Made by a program: the position numbers and the translations under genes. The notes beneath the pieces were generated by a model. It had not been told where the DNA came from. It did no database searches and saw only the letters and a program-made list of their open reading frames with translations. Positions 1 through 9,844 of a stretch of DNA of 64,000 nt are shown in pieces (the stretch's first letter is position 1; every line of letters begins with the position of its first letter). Source of the DNA: Bacillus safensis. Lineage in GTDB: Bacteria; Bacillota; Bacilli; Bacillales; Bacillaceae. Where the stretch lies: NCBI GenBank assembly GCA_030159235.1, contig BSBG01000004.1, positions 124,001 through 188,000 on the forward strand. Direction: 5' to 3'.

Positions 1-111
1 AAACTGGACACGATTTATACCGCAGCCGGCTGTACTCTTCGATAAAGTTTTCTTCTTCTCCTATTTGCATGATAAAATAGATGCAATATCTATTCTTGGA
101 GGTCATGTGTG

Positions 112-603
112 ATGGCAAAAGAAAGCTCATTTGACATTGTATCGAAGGTTGAACTGCCTGAGGTGCAAAACGCTGTTCAGGCAGCGTTGAAAGAAATTAA
201 AAACCGCTATGATTTTAAAGGAAGTAAAAGTGACATTTCTCTCGAAAAAGAGGAGCTCGTTCTCATTTCTGATGATGACTTCAAGCTTGAGCAGCTAAAA
301 GATGTCCTTGTGACAAAACTGATCAAACGAAATGTTCCAACTAAGAACATCGACTACGGAAAAACGGAGCATGCTCTTGGCGGAACAGTACGCCAGCGTG
401 CGAAGCTGATCAGCGGGATTGATCAAGACAACGCTAAAAAGATCAACGCACTCATTAAACAATCCGGCATCAAAGTGAAATCACAATTTCAGGATGACCA
501 AGTGCGTGTGACAGGGAAAAATAAAGATGATTTACAAGAGGTTATTTCTCTTATGCGCAAGGCTGATTTGCCGATTGAAGTCCAATTTATAAATTTTCGA
601 TAA
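112..603 (+). CDS. yitK: YajQ-family nucleotide-binding protein (YitK)
   Basis: A 163-residue protein that matches remembered B. subtilis YitK almost end to end, opening [20 protein letters not shown] and closing with the family's typical VQFINFR. YajQ proteins are small cytosolic two-domain proteins; some members bind cyclic di-GMP, but the function in Bacillus is not established. ATG at 112 is chosen over the adjoining GTG at 109 because ggaggt at 98-103 gives an 8-base spacing and the family begins MAKE. The gene stands alone upstream of the S-box leader of yitJ, as in the syntenic yit region of B. subtilis. Family assignment is firm; role unknown. Confidence 0.95.
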   Translation: MAKESSFDIVSKVELPEVQNAVQAALKEIKNRYDFKGSKSDISLEKEELVLISDDDFKLEQLKDVLVTKLIKRNVPTKNIDYGKTEHALGGTVRQRAKLISGIDQDNAKKINALIKQSGIKVKSQFQDDQVRVTGKNKDDLQEVISLMRKADLPIEVQFINFR

Positions 604-618
604 ATTTCAAATTTTCCA

Positions 619-647
619 TTGATTATTTCTGAATTTTTCGTTACAGT
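619..647 (+). promoter_or_regulatory. Possible sigma-A promoter of the yitJ leader
   Basis: TTGATT at 619-624 is followed after 17 bases by TACAGT at 642-647, which would start transcription about 30 bases before the aptamer. A second TTGACA at 666-671 lies so close to the aptamer that its -10 would fall inside helix P1, so the upstream pair is preferred. Weak evidence only. Confidence 0.35.
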
Positions 648-686
648 TGATGGAAGTTCAATTCATTGACATCTTCATATCGCTTT

Positions 687-857
687 CTTATCAAGAGAGG
701 CAGAGGGACTGGCCCTGTGAAGCCTCAGCAACCGGTGTAGGTAGAAATGTATTTTCTATGACCAAGGTGCTAAATCCAGCAAGCAACTGCTTGGAAGATA
801 AGGAGAAGAATAACGATACAGCCAAAAAGTCTTCTTCTTATCAGAAGGCTTTTTTTG
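687..857 (+). promoter_or_regulatory. SAM-I (S-box) riboswitch with intrinsic terminator
   Basis: The aptamer runs from CTTATC (687-692), which pairs with GATAAG (797-802) to close helix P1. It contains the conserved S-box blocks AAGAGAGGCAGAGGGACTGG at 693-712 and CAGCAACC just after 725. A terminator follows, with a stem from AAAAGTCTTCT to AGAAGGCTTTT and a T run, at 823-857. The element sits directly before yitJ, the classic S-box target in Bacillus. Known behaviour of the family: SAM binding favours the terminator, so yitJ (and formerly metH) is expressed when SAM is low. Confidence 0.95.
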
Positions 858-882
858 TTACATAGAATTAAGGAGGAATACA

Positions 883-2724
883 ATGGGCCTATTACAAGAC
901 TTACAAAACCGCGTACTGATTGCTGACGGAGCAATGGGAACACTTTTATATTCTTACGGCATTGACCGCTGCTTTGAAGAATTAAATTTATCGAAAGAGG
1001 ATGAAGTGAAACGCGTGCACGAGGCATATGTGCAGGCTGGTGCTGACATCATTCAAACGAACACATACGGCGCAAATTATATTAAACTATCACGCTACGG
1101 TTTAGAGGAAGAAGCGAAACGCATCAATACAAAGGCTGTACAAATCGCAAAAGCAGCCGCAGGCTCCGCTTATGTACTCGGGACGATCGGCGGCATTCGA
1201 ACGTTTAACAAAAATGCCTACTCTATAGAAGAGATCAAACGAAGCTTTAGAGAGCAGCTGTACATCCTATTAAATGAAGAGCCTGATGGATTATTGCTTG
1301 AAACGTATTATGACATAGAAGAAGCGAAGGCTGTTCTTCAAATTGCACGCAAAGAAACGAGTCTTCCAATTGTCATGAATGTCTCTATGCATGAACAAGG
1401 CGTTTTGCAGGATGGTACCCCGCTGAAGGATGGTTTAACGGAATTATCGTCTCTTGGCGCAGATGTCGTCGGCATCAACTGCAGGCTGGGCCCTTATCAC
1501 ATGATTCAGGCACTCGAAGGTGTGCCACTTTTAGAAAATTCGCATTTATCTGTCTATCCTAACAGCAGTCTCCCCTCTCTTGAAGAAGGCAGACTCGTTT
1601 ATGATACAGATAACGATTATTTCCGAAAAAGTGCACTTGAATTTAGAAATCAGGGCGCACGCATTATCGGAGGCTGCTGCGGAACAACACCTCAGCACAT
1701 TAGCGCAATGGCTGAAGCGGTCAAAGATTTAGCACCGATCACTGAAAAAGAAGTGAAAGTGTTTAAAGAAGAAATCATTTCGATCCAAGATCAGCGCACT
1801 GAACCTGGCCTTGATGAGCTGGCTGTGAAAAAAAGAACGATTATCGTAGAGCTAGATCCGCCAAAGAAACTGAACTTCGAAAAATTTCTCGTCGCTGCAA
1901 ATGAATTAAAAAGTGCAGGCATTGATGCGTTGACGTTAGCCGATAATTCTCTTGCCACCCCGCGCATTAGCAATGTAGCTTGCGGCGCATTATTAAAGCA
2001 ACAGCTTGATATGCGTTCTCTTGTTCATATCACATGCCGCGACCGTAATTTGATTGGGCTTCAATCTCATTTGATGGGACTCGACACCCTTGGATTAACC
2101 GACATTTTAGCCATCACAGGCGACCCATCTAAAATTGGGGACTTCCCAGGTGCAACGTCTGTATATGATTTAACCTCTTTTGATTTGATTCGTCTCATCA
2201 AACAATTTAACGAAGGTCTTTCTTTTTCAGGAAAGCCCCTTGGCAAAAAGACTAATTTTTCAGTAGCTGGCGCGTTTAACCCGAATGTGCGCCATATTGA
2301 TAAAGCGGTCAAACGTCTTGAGAAAAAGATCGAATACGGCGCTGATTATTTTATCTCCCAGCCTGTTTATTCTGAGGAACAGCTCGTGAAAATTCATGAG
2401 GAGAGCCGCCATTTGGATAAACCGATTTATATCGGCATTATGCCTTTAACAAGTAGCCGAAATGCAGAGTTTATTCATCATGAAATTCCAGGCATCAAAT
2501 TATCTGATTCCATTCGTGACATTATGGCTAAAGCTGGCGAGGATAAAGAAAAGCAGCGAGCGGAAGGCTTAGCGATTGCCCGCTCTTTACTAGATACAGC
2601 CTGCGAATTGTTTAATGGCATTTATTTAATTACTCCTTTCCTTCGATCAGATTTAACAGCAGAACTGACCACCTACATCCATCAGAAAGAAAAGGAGTCT
2701 GACGTCCATGTCAACTATCACTGA
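883..2724 (+). CDS. yitJ: Bifunctional homocysteine S-methyltransferase / methylenetetrahydrofolate reductase (YitJ)
   Basis: A 613-residue cytosolic enzyme in two parts. Residues ~1-290 form a homocysteine S-methyltransferase barrel, with the zinc ligands visible as GINC (Cys about 200) and GGCCGTT (Cys pair about 265). Residues ~320-600 form a MetF-type FAD-dependent 5,10-methylenetetrahydrofolate reductase. The fusion would make 5-methyl-THF and methylate homocysteine in the methionine pathway. The start is ATG 883 behind aaggagga at 870-877. Expression is set by the SAM riboswitch immediately upstream. Its stop (2722-2724) overlaps the former metH start at 2708, so the two were once translationally coupled. 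Confidence 0.93.
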   Translation: MGLLQDLQNRVLIADGAMGTLLYSYGIDRCFEELNLSKEDEVKRVHEAYVQAGADIIQTNTYGANYIKLSRYGLEEEAKRINTKAVQIAKAAAGSAYVLGTIGGIRTFNKNAYSIEEIKRSFREQLYILLNEEPDGLLLETYYDIEEAKAVLQIARKETSLPIVMNVSMHEQGVLQDGTPLKDGLTELSSLGADVVGINCRLGPYHMIQALEGVPLLENSHLSVYPNSSLPSLEEGRLVYDTDNDYFRKSALEFRNQGARIIGGCCGTTPQHISAMAEAVKDLAPITEKEVKVFKEEIISIQDQRTEPGLDELAVKKRTIIVELDPPKKLNFEKFLVAANELKSAGIDALTLADNSLATPRISNVACGALLKQQLDMRSLVHITCRDRNLIGLQSHLMGLDTLGLTDILAITGDPSKIGDFPGATSVYDLTSFDLIRLIKQFNEGLSFSGKPLGKKTNFSVAGAFNPNVRHIDKAVKRLEKKIEYGADYFISQPVYSEEQLVKIHEESRHLDKPIYIGIMPLTSSRNAEFIHHEIPGIKLSDSIRDIMAKAGEDKEKQRAEGLAIARSLLDTACELFNGIYLITPFLRSDLTAELTTYIHQKEKESDVHVNYH

Positions 2725-3270
2725 ACAGCTCAAGGAAACGCATCCTCAATCCTTGATGGAGCGATGGGCACAATGATTCAAAACGCCAACTTGACAGCAG
2801 AGGACTTTGGCGGAGAAGAATATGAGGCTGTAACGAGTATTTGAATGTGACAGCCCCTCACATCATCCGCGCAATCCATATAGGCAAGTGCAGATCTCAT
2901 TGAAACGAATACGATCGGCACTACAAAGCTCGTCCTTGATGAATATGGGCTTGGCCACCTTGCCAGCTGACCGTTTCTCCACACCGGAAAGAAGCCACCA
3001 AGTGATTTGTGACAAATGGGGATTCCCTGACGCAGTCGATTTCACAATGGAAAAACGATTTCAGGCGAAATATCAGGGACAGCGATATTCCTTTGGTTAT
3101 CTGGTTATCCATCATGTCCAAACCTTGAAGATCAAGAAAAGCTGTTCAAGCTGCTTCAGCCTGAAAAAATCCGCATCCATCTGACAGAAGGATTCATGAT
3201 GGAATATGAAGCATCTGTTTCAGCAATCGGTGTTTCTCACTCTGACGCTAGATATTTTAATGTTCATTAA
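2708..3270 (+). pseudogene. metH: metH remnant (B12-dependent methionine synthase), internally deleted and frameshifted
   Basis: Both ends of cobalamin-dependent methionine synthase can be read, but the middle is gone. From 2708 the N-terminal homocysteine-binding domain appears in shifting frames (LDGAMGTMIQNANL, then NEYLNVTAPHIIRAIH, then LIETNTIGTTKLVLDEYG). After about 2955 the text jumps to the C-terminal SAM-binding activation domain (ICDKWGFPDAVDFTMEKRFQ, then GQRYSFGY, then CPNLEDQEKLFKLLQPEKI, HLTEGFMM, SHSDARYFNVH) and stops at 3268-3270. A full MetH is about 1,150 residues, so roughly 1,000 are missing and several frameshifts have accumulated. The start overlaps the yitJ stop by 17 bases. 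No functional product is expected. Confidence 0.9.
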
Positions 3271-3362
3271 AACTAGAACCTCCGTGATTGGAGGTCTAAA
3301 ACAAGTCAGGTACCGCCAAAAGACCGCTTTTTTATTTCTTTCAACGCGATTAAACAATACAC

Positions 3363-3390
3363 AAGGAAAAGGGAGATCCTTTTCCTTTTT
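3363..3390 (+). terminator. Terminator after the yitJ-metH transcript
   Basis: AAGGAAAAGG and CCTTTTCCTT form a perfect 10-bp stem with a short loop, followed by further T residues. It lies about 95 bases after the metH remnant stop and ahead of the next gene. Confidence 0.75.
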
Positions 3391-3440
3391 CTTATGGTAC
3401 GATACAAGTAGAGAAATCAGCTAAGAAGGAGTTGCGTGTA

Positions 3441-4298
3441 TTGGCAGACGTTATTCAACGATCTTTAACACTTGATGACATACCAGACCTTATGGCATTG
3501 TCAAAAGAGGTCAATTGGCCTGATTATAATGCGGAAGAGCTCACATCTCTTTTAGCGAATGGGTCTTTTACAGGTTTTACAACAGCTACTGGACAAGTTA
3601 TCTCATGTGCTGGACTTTTCCAATATGACAAAGTGGCTTCAATTGGTGCAGTCATTGTTTCTGAAACACATCGCGGTTTAGGTCTTGCACGTAAAATGAT
3701 TGACACCTTGCTCCGTCAAAGTGATCAAAGTGCCCCAGTCGTTTTAACGGCTACTGTACAAGGACGCCCCGTTTACGAGAAGATCGGCTTTCACACTATA
3801 GGCTTCGTTCATACATACAAAGCACAAAAAACAAATCCTTTTGCGTTTCAGGTGTCAGATAAAATTCATCTTTCTTCCGCTGATGAAACTCATCTCGAGT
3901 CTATTGAAGCACTTGACGCAAAAGGTGCAGGGGCCAATCGATCAAGCTTTATAAGAAAGAGAATGGAACGAGCATCGTTCCGGCTGATCGCACATAATGC
4001 GCAGCATGAAACAACCGGTTTCGCCTTTGGCGTCGAAACCCCGGCTAATCTAATGATTGGACCGCTTGCAGCAAACGATGAACAAACGGCGCTCGCGCTC
4101 ATCCAATCACTTATCTCGTCTTATTCAGGTGCAATTCGTTTAGATATGCAGGAAGAAACAGCTGAACGTCTGCATGCATCACTGATAGAAGCAGGATTTA
4201 CGAAAACAAACGCAGCTCATTTTATGATGATTCGTGGAAACGAAAAACAAAATGATCCTGCGCTCCTCTATTTTTTGGCCTCACAGGCATTTTCTTAA
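3441..4298 (+). CDS. GNAT-family N-acetyltransferase (YitH/YitI type)
   Basis: A 285-residue protein. The N-terminal half (~1-130) is a GNAT fold with the acetyl-CoA loop region at HRGLGLARKMID; the C-terminal half (~150-280) resembles the second domain seen in two-domain GNATs. The substrate is unknown. TTG at 3441 is chosen because aaggag at 3426-3431 sits 9 bases before it; an in-frame TTG at 3432 would overlap that site. B. subtilis carries GNAT genes yitH and yitI next to yitJ, which fits this position, but which one this is cannot be decided by eye. Confidence 0.8.
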   Translation: MADVIQRSLTLDDIPDLMALSKEVNWPDYNAEELTSLLANGSFTGFTTATGQVISCAGLFQYDKVASIGAVIVSETHRGLGLARKMIDTLLRQSDQSAPVVLTATVQGRPVYEKIGFHTIGFVHTYKAQKTNPFAFQVSDKIHLSSADETHLESIEALDAKGAGANRSSFIRKRMERASFRLIAHNAQHETTGFAFGVETPANLMIGPLAANDEQTALALIQSLISSYSGAIRLDMQEETAERLHASLIEAGFTKTNAAHFMMIRGNEKQNDPALLYFLASQAFS

Positions 4299-4303
4299 AC
4301 ACC

Positions 4304-4339
4304 AAAAAGCTGTAGACATGATGAGTCTACAGCTTTTCT
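4304..4339. terminator. Bidirectional terminator between the GNAT gene and the siderophore operon
   Basis: AAAAGCTGTAGAC and GTCTACAGCTTTT form a perfect stem around a 7-base loop, with A and T runs on both sides. It serves the converging GNAT gene (plus strand) and the last siderophore gene (minus strand). Confidence 0.9.
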
Positions 4340-4342
4340 CTT

Positions 4343-6157
4343 TTATTTTTCGCCTACGGATGAGAGAACTTGTGCAAGTGCATTCGTGACCTTCCCATGC
4401 TCTGATGCATGCGGGCGGTCATCTCCATCTCCATAACCATAATCAATCATGCGATTACGGTTTAAGCAAAGCTTTGTCAGCTGAGGCTGGAATAAATCAA
4501 ATAAAGCAAAACGGTCTTTTAGCTGCGGAAATTGATTTTGATACTGCTGAATTTCTTCAGCAAGCAAGCGCCAAAGAGTCGTTTCATCTAAAAGATCGTG
4601 ATTGTCTAACACGTTGGATACATAACGTAGATTGCAAATAAATAGTCCCGTAAAGATAAATTGCACTAGACCTTCTGGCGGCTCACTGCGCAGCACTTCT
4701 TTTAAATCTTCTTCTAGTGAAGCTAATTCAGGCAGCGGCTGATCACTTATATTCACATCATCAACGAAATCTTTGATCGCCAAACGATGCGGCTGATGAT
4801 CTTTTAATACAAGAATCGTATTTTGCCCATGCGGTGAAAAGACGGTACCGTATTGATACATAAAGTGCAGCAGAGGCGGCATCACGACATGGAAAAATTT
4901 CGCCATCCATTCTTTTGCTGAGAGACCTGATTTTTCAATCAGCTGCTTGATATACGGCTCACCTTCATGATCCTCATAAGTAAGTGCCGCAAGTGTAACA
5001 GGGTTCTCCCCTTCATCTAAGTACGTATAAATGCTTTCTCTAAAAATGACACCGAGCATCTCAAGATATTGATACGGCGCACCAGGCAGCTTGCTGTAGT
5101 ATGGATGATCGACATTGATACTTGCATTCTCCCCTGGTAAAATAACGCGGCAGACATCAGATAAAAATGAGTCTTGATCCGCAATCCCTTTAATATGCGC
5201 TGTAATGCGCGGGGCTATCACTGTACGTTCTGATGGAAGCCCTCGGTACACAAGCGTATTTAAAATACTCATTGGCAGTTTAATATGATGCTTGCCTTTA
5301 TTTGAAATGTTCGTAAAGGTTCTGATGGATTGCTGCGGGATATATTGATCCAGCCCCTCTCCTAAATACACAATCCGGCGCAAGGCCAAATCTTCAGGGA
5401 AATGCTGTAGGATCATATGCGTCCACTGCCATTTATGAACAGGCATCATATAATAATCAGCCGCATTCAGTCCTTCATCCTTTAACACGCGCTGAAATTG
5501 ACGAATCGTGACTTCATCTAATTCTTTGGCGATCACTTGCTCATAGTTTTCATGATCGACTGCATGGAATGTCGCAAGCTCCCTGTGTACAGCGATCCAA
5601 GACAGCTGCACACATTCTTGCCGTTCTGGTGCATAGGCTAAGTAATCATCGTAGCTGAACCCTATACGCCCTTTGTTATACACAATCCAAGGATGACCTG
5701 TCATTTCTCCTTCAATCCATGCATAATCAGTATCTGTCAGTTCATCCGCACGAAGTGCTTTTTTCGACAGCAAATGGACATCTGCTAACAAAGTATGATG
5801 AAGCTCTTTAATAAGATGGCCTGTTGTCTCAGAAGACATTGGAATGATCGGCTGGATGTCTAGTAAAAACACAATGGCACTGACATCCTTTGACCATTTT
5901 CCATCTTGACAGCACTCGATTGATTCAGCGATTGTATCAAAACTATCAAATAACCGGGGTTTTGCAAGATAGCGATATTTCTTATGTTCGTGAATGATTA
6001 ATTCATACTGGGCGATGCCATCTTTACCATCTAGCTCTACTGGATGAAGCATGTCCTCATACATGTATTCAGACAGCATTTTTGCCACCATTCGCTGGTT
6101 TGCCTTTTTCCAAGCAGCAGGATTCACCGCTTTTTTCAATTCATCTTGTACATTCAT
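4343..6157 (-). CDS. IucA/IucC-family siderophore synthetase (RhbF-like, last gene of operon)
   Basis: A 604-residue NRPS-independent siderophore (NIS) synthetase. Recognisable family blocks are the GHPWIVYNKGRIGFSYDDY region, the APRITAHIKG segment and the C-terminal SPHGQNTILVLKDHQPHRL and IKDFVDD stretch. NIS enzymes adenylate a carboxylate of citrate and condense it with an amine. As the second synthetase in the operon it should add the second N-hydroxy-N-acetyl-diaminopropane arm. The start is ATG 6157 (MNVQDELKK) behind aaggagg; a 39-residue upstream extension in the same frame lacks a ribosome site and runs into the hydroxylase gene. Thirteen bases separate it from that gene. Confidence 0.9.
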   Translation of the reverse strand: MNVQDELKKAVNPAAWKKANQRMVAKMLSEYMYEDMLHPVELDGKDGIAQYELIIHEHKKYRYLAKPRLFDSFDTIAESIECCQDGKWSKDVSAIVFLLDIQPIIPMSSETTGHLIKELHHTLLADVHLLSKKALRADELTDTDYAWIEGEMTGHPWIVYNKGRIGFSYDDYLAYAPERQECVQLSWIAVHRELATFHAVDHENYEQVIAKELDEVTIRQFQRVLKDEGLNAADYYMMPVHKWQWTHMILQHFPEDLALRRIVYLGEGLDQYIPQQSIRTFTNISNKGKHHIKLPMSILNTLVYRGLPSERTVIAPRITAHIKGIADQDSFLSDVCRVILPGENASINVDHPYYSKLPGAPYQYLEMLGVIFRESIYTYLDEGENPVTLAALTYEDHEGEPYIKQLIEKSGLSAKEWMAKFFHVVMPPLLHFMYQYGTVFSPHGQNTILVLKDHQPHRLAIKDFVDDVNISDQPLPELASLEEDLKEVLRSEPPEGLVQFIFTGLFICNLRYVSNVLDNHDLLDETTLWRLLAEEIQQYQNQFPQLKDRFALFDLFQPQLTKLCLNRNRMIDYGYGDGDDRPHASEHGKVTNALAQVLSSVGEK

Positions 6158-6170
6158 CGCTTCATCCTCC

Positions 6171-7520
6171 TTAACCTTTGATTTCTTCAAATGTGTGTGC
6201 GTTCTTGTGTGTACCAAATGTCTGGAAGACGTGCTTTTGATAAAGTGGATACACGGTTTGACGAGCAAGTTCATTAATAATCACACTGTTTCGATAAGCC
6301 CCTAGTCCCAAATCTGGCGCGCCGACCCCATGTGTATGAAGCTCTGCATTTTGGACAAAAATATCATTTTCACCCATTGTGTTTGTTTTCAAACGATATT
6401 CACGCTCGACTTGGAAGCGTCCTTGATCATCCCATTGAATGTGATGAGAAATTGGGTTGATAAATGATGGCAGTACCGATTGGTAGCCAGTCGCCAAAAC
6501 GACAATATCTGTTTCATGGGTAAAGGAATCTTCCTTGACCCATTGCGTGCATGAAAGTGACAAGCCGCCCGCTGTTTCCTCAATCAAGTTGACCTCCGTC
6601 ATCGCTTGAAGCACTGTGTTCAGTTGCTTTCCGCAGGCAGAACGTTCATAAAGCAAATGATAAATATCACGAATCATCGCAGAACTGATGCCTTTATACA
6701 GCAAGTCTTGCTGTTTTAGCAGCGAATCCTTTTTTGTTTGCGGAAGCTCATAAAAGAAATCAATATAGTCTGGAGAGAAATACTCAAGTCCAAGATTTGA
6801 ATATTCCATTGGGAAAAACCCTTTAGACCGCGTGAACCAATGAATATCCTTTGCCTCATCATCTGATAAAATGTCATAAAACACTTCTGCCGCACTTTGA
6901 CCAGAGCCAATGACTGTCACAGACTTCCCTTTGAAGCAGCCTTCTTTCTTTCGTTTTAAATAATCTGCAGAATGAAAGACCTTCTCTCCTAATGCTGGCT
7001 GAAGTGATGCTGGTATCGCCGGCTGCGTGCCAATGCCTAGGACGAGATGCTTGCTTTCAAACACCTCTACGGTTTGATCCCCCGCATGACGGACATGCAC
7101 TTCATATCGCTTTTCCCCTGCCTTCTCGATCAATGAGATAGATTCGACATTCATCCCAAATCGGCAAGAGTCTAACTGATCAGCGACCCATCGGCAATAA
7201 TGACTGTATTCCTTGCGCGGGATATGGAAGTCCTCTAGAAAGTAAAATGAATACAAACGGTTTTGCTCCTGCAAATAGTTGAGAAAGCTATATTTGCTTT
7301 TCACATCTGCCATGCTGACAAGGTCCGCTAAAAATGGAACTTGCAGTGTCGTCCCTTCAATGAGCATACCTGGGTGCCAGTGAAAGGCTTCACTTCTTTC
7401 AAAAAACAAAGCGTCGATTTCATTTACCTCTTCAGATAATGCGGCAAGCCCTAGGTTAAACGGGCCAATGCCGATCCCAATTACATCCACTACATTATTT
7501 TGCTTGTTGAACCGCGTCAT
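6171..7520 (-). CDS. Siderophore amine N-hydroxylase (RhbE/IucD-like flavoprotein)
   Basis: A 449-residue FAD- and NADPH-dependent monooxygenase of the lysine/ornithine N-hydroxylase family. The FAD motif GIGIGPFNLGLAALS is near the N terminus, the NADPH motif GSGQSAAE in the middle and the ATGYQS motif in the C-terminal third. In this operon its substrate should be 1,3-diaminopropane, as for RhbE. The start is ATG 7520 (MTRFNKQ) with aaggaag upstream. It overlaps the acetyltransferase stop at 7495 by 26 bases, which indicates coupled translation. Confidence 0.92.
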   Translation of the reverse strand: MTRFNKQNNVVDVIGIGIGPFNLGLAALSEEVNEIDALFFERSEAFHWHPGMLIEGTTLQVPFLADLVSMADVKSKYSFLNYLQEQNRLYSFYFLEDFHIPRKEYSHYCRWVADQLDSCRFGMNVESISLIEKAGEKRYEVHVRHAGDQTVEVFESKHLVLGIGTQPAIPASLQPALGEKVFHSADYLKRKKEGCFKGKSVTVIGSGQSAAEVFYDILSDDEAKDIHWFTRSKGFFPMEYSNLGLEYFSPDYIDFFYELPQTKKDSLLKQQDLLYKGISSAMIRDIYHLLYERSACGKQLNTVLQAMTEVNLIEETAGGLSLSCTQWVKEDSFTHETDIVVLATGYQSVLPSFINPISHHIQWDDQGRFQVEREYRLKTNTMGENDIFVQNAELHTHGVGAPDLGLGAYRNSVIINELARQTVYPLYQKHVFQTFGTHKNAHTFEEIKG

Positions 7521-8049
7521 GGTTATACTTCCTTTCGAATCGTTCTCGATCACAAAACATCAAAAGACCTGTTTTATCCGGTAAAGTGACTGGTTTTACA
7601 CGTTCGAAACCGCATTTTTCAAATACATGAATCATTTTTTCATTGCGAATATCCGGCTCAGCGACGATTTTTTCTGTTCGTTTGTTCTGCTCAAATTGAA
7701 ATGCTGTCATTGCTTGAAGAAGCGGAGCAGCAAATCCTTTTCCAACATAATCCGGCTCACCTATTAACAGATGGACTCCTTGATCGTGCGGAGAAGGCTC
7801 ATAGTAGGATTCAATGATATCTCCTTTGACGTTGTACGCCTCAAAATAACTCATTGGCGTCCCGTCAATCGTTCCTAAATAAAGAGTTTGATGCGGATCA
7901 TGTATGGCCTGATAAAAATGTTTTTCAAAAGCTGGAAACGGAATATTCAAATGCCAAAATGGGTGAACGTACTCTTCCTGCATCCACTTATGGACAAGCT
8001 GGACGTCCCTTTCATATTCAGCACGAATAAAGCTAATCCGATGCCTCAT
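7495..8049 (-). CDS. Hydroxylamine N-acetyltransferase for siderophore synthesis (RhbD/IucB-like)
   Basis: A 184-residue GNAT of the siderophore type (IucB, RhbD, AlcB-like). Family features are HPFWHLNIPFPAF near residues 30-45, EAYNVKGDIIESYY in the middle and the acetyl-CoA region PDYVGKGFAAPLLQAM. It should acetylate N-hydroxy-diaminopropane to form the hydroxamate. Its start overlaps the preceding synthetase stop by four bases (ATGA at 8049-8046). It is the fourth gene of the operon. Confidence 0.9.
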   Translation of the reverse strand: MRHRISFIRAEYERDVQLVHKWMQEEYVHPFWHLNIPFPAFEKHFYQAIHDPHQTLYLGTIDGTPMSYFEAYNVKGDIIESYYEPSPHDQGVHLLIGEPDYVGKGFAAPLLQAMTAFQFEQNKRTEKIVAEPDIRNEKMIHVFEKCGFERVKPVTLPDKTGLLMFCDRERFERKYNHDAVQQAK

Positions 8050-9827
8050 CCAATCAGCGCCTCCTTATGTAAAAAGAGCGGATTCAAGACAGCCGTATAA
8101 CGAGATTGTGTTTCCAGTGACCCTGTCAGCTCATCCATATCTTCAAAACGTGTCAGTAAATTCGCTTTTGAAGGCAGCTCCTTTGAGCGGAGAAGGCTGT
8201 TTGTCAGATCAGATGCTCCATATGTCTCCTCATGAACGAGCAATGTATCTCTCACAAGCGCCAGCAAATCTTCTTCCTTTGCTAGTCCTTCTGTGCCAAA
8301 ACCGTTAATAAGACCGAATAAATGATTAAAAAAGAAATAATAACGAAGTCTCTCAACAGCTACATCATCCGCACAGATGGTTTCACTTCTCACGCTTAAG
8401 TTTTGGACAAGGTTGGCCAGCTTATCCTTTTTCGATTCGCTATAATAGTAGCCTTGGTTGTCACGATAATAGAAGGTGTCTGGATAACCATCCTTCATTT
8501 GCACGACCGCATTTTGCTGATGGGCTTCCAGTGCAAGGCCATACGTTTCAAACAGCCAGAGCATCGGTTCTAACGAGATGGATAAATATCGTTTAAACCA
8601 ATCTTGACTGACCGCTTCTGTTGACCGGCCTTCTGCGTCTGCAAGCTCATGAATGATTCCTGCTAACCGCGATTTCCCTCCGTACGCATGATCCTGACAT
8701 AAGCCAGCAATTAAGCTTGCACCTTTTTCACGATGCAAAAATGGATTTTGACGTATCACCACTTCAAAGCCAGATTCTTCCTCATCTCCTTGAATGGATA
8801 AATATGCAGGATCCTCAATCACCCGGAATCCAGAGAATTGATCGTATAAAGAAATGCCTAATTCTGTTTTTAAGATGCGAGACATCTCAACTCCGCGATC
8901 CAGTTCCTTTTGTTTATTGATGCGTAAAGAGTTCGTAATTTTCACAGGAACAGAGAATTTGAGCATGTAAGCAGAATCCTTTTGATAGACCGTTCTAAAG
9001 GATGAGGTCGCTGTGTATTCAGATCCCAGCGGTCCTAAATAAGTCAGTTTCCCCTCCTTTATATAACGCTTCACGAATGCCTTCTCCATGACCACTTTGA
9101 CTTGTAGCGGATGAATCGGAATGAGCACATATTGTCCGTTTTCTGTTAAAGTATTAAGCCTCTCTGTTTCTTCAGGTAACTGAAGCGAAAGCTCTTCTAA
9201 CATCAGGCTTGCCGCCGACTGTGAAATAGATGAATCCTGAAGCACAATCGAATGGTGCGCTTTAAAGTAATGAAGCTGGAAAGCCCCTTTCAGCTCAGGA
9301 GAATAGACGGCCTCCTCTTCTTCTGTCATCCCCTGTCTGCTTTTTGGTGTAGGATGCGTTAAATGTCCAAGGAGAAGTGACTGCTCGGCCTCGATATACT
9401 CAAAATCAGCTTGAGATAAAGCTGCTCGATCACTTTCTCTCTCCTTTAAGAATCGTTCAATATTTCGGCAGCTTAAAATGATGCGAAGCATGAATTCATC
9501 CTCTGCATCTGTGCGGCCATATTCAATGAGAAGCTCCTTTGAACATAAAGCAACAAGTGTCATGTAATCGACGATCGTTCCCTCTTGTTCACTGCCGCCG
9601 GGACGAAAGCGAATCGGAAAATCAAAGAGATGGCGGCCTACAGATGAAAAATATCGAATCGGAATCACAAGCTCCAAATCTTGCTTTACTAGTTTTGCCA
9701 CGAATACAAGTGAACCATCTGCTTTTGTCTCTTTTTTTGCAGATCGATCGATTCCTGTTTCTCGTAAGAAACAGTTTAAAAAGCTTTGCATAGTTGCATT
9801 TTCAGCCATTTGTTTATATTGACTCAA
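8046..9827 (-). CDS. IucA/IucC-family siderophore synthetase (RhbC-like)
   Basis: A 593-residue NIS synthetase, the first of two in the operon, with family blocks GHLTHPTPKSRQGM, VLIPIHPLQ and the C-terminal ALEAHQQNAVVQMKDGYP segment. By analogy with RhbC it should couple citrate to the first hydroxamate arm. It starts with TTG at 9827, supported by gggaggg 8 bases upstream, and lies 17 bases after the decarboxylase gene. It ends in an ATGA overlap with the acetyltransferase gene. About the same length as the second synthetase but clearly divergent in sequence, so this is not a recent duplication. Confidence 0.92.
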   Translation of the reverse strand: MSQYKQMAENATMQSFLNCFLRETGIDRSAKKETKADGSLVFVAKLVKQDLELVIPIRYFSSVGRHLFDFPIRFRPGGSEQEGTIVDYMTLVALCSKELLIEYGRTDAEDEFMLRIILSCRNIERFLKERESDRAALSQADFEYIEAEQSLLLGHLTHPTPKSRQGMTEEEEAVYSPELKGAFQLHYFKAHHSIVLQDSSISQSAASLMLEELSLQLPEETERLNTLTENGQYVLIPIHPLQVKVVMEKAFVKRYIKEGKLTYLGPLGSEYTATSSFRTVYQKDSAYMLKFSVPVKITNSLRINKQKELDRGVEMSRILKTELGISLYDQFSGFRVIEDPAYLSIQGDEEESGFEVVIRQNPFLHREKGASLIAGLCQDHAYGGKSRLAGIIHELADAEGRSTEAVSQDWFKRYLSISLEPMLWLFETYGLALEAHQQNAVVQMKDGYPDTFYYRDNQGYYYSESKKDKLANLVQNLSVRSETICADDVAVERLRYYFFFNHLFGLINGFGTEGLAKEEDLLALVRDTLLVHEETYGASDLTNSLLRSKELPSKANLLTRFEDMDELTGSLETQSRYTAVLNPLFLHKEALIG

Positions 9828-9844
9828 CGTAGTACCCTCCCGGA

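Noticed and set aside
1..70. A minus-strand frame from ATG at 70 open to the window edge (MQIGEEENFIEEYSRLRYK)
   Set aside because: No ribosome site, only 23 codons visible and no recognised family; may be chance.
647..865. A 72-codon plus-strand frame over the riboswitch
   Set aside because: It coincides with the S-box aptamer and terminator, which fully explain the sequence.
2888..3184. A 98-codon frame that looks like a small gene
   Set aside because: Its residues are part of the MetH C-terminal domain in one frame, with the MetH text continuing in other frames; it is pseudogene, not a new gene.
3206..3424. A 72-codon plus-strand frame after the metH remnant
   Set aside because: It runs through the metH end and a terminator hairpin, with no family resemblance.
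6051..6305. Plus-strand frames within the siderophore operon
   Set aside because: Shadows of well-supported minus-strand genes without start signals.
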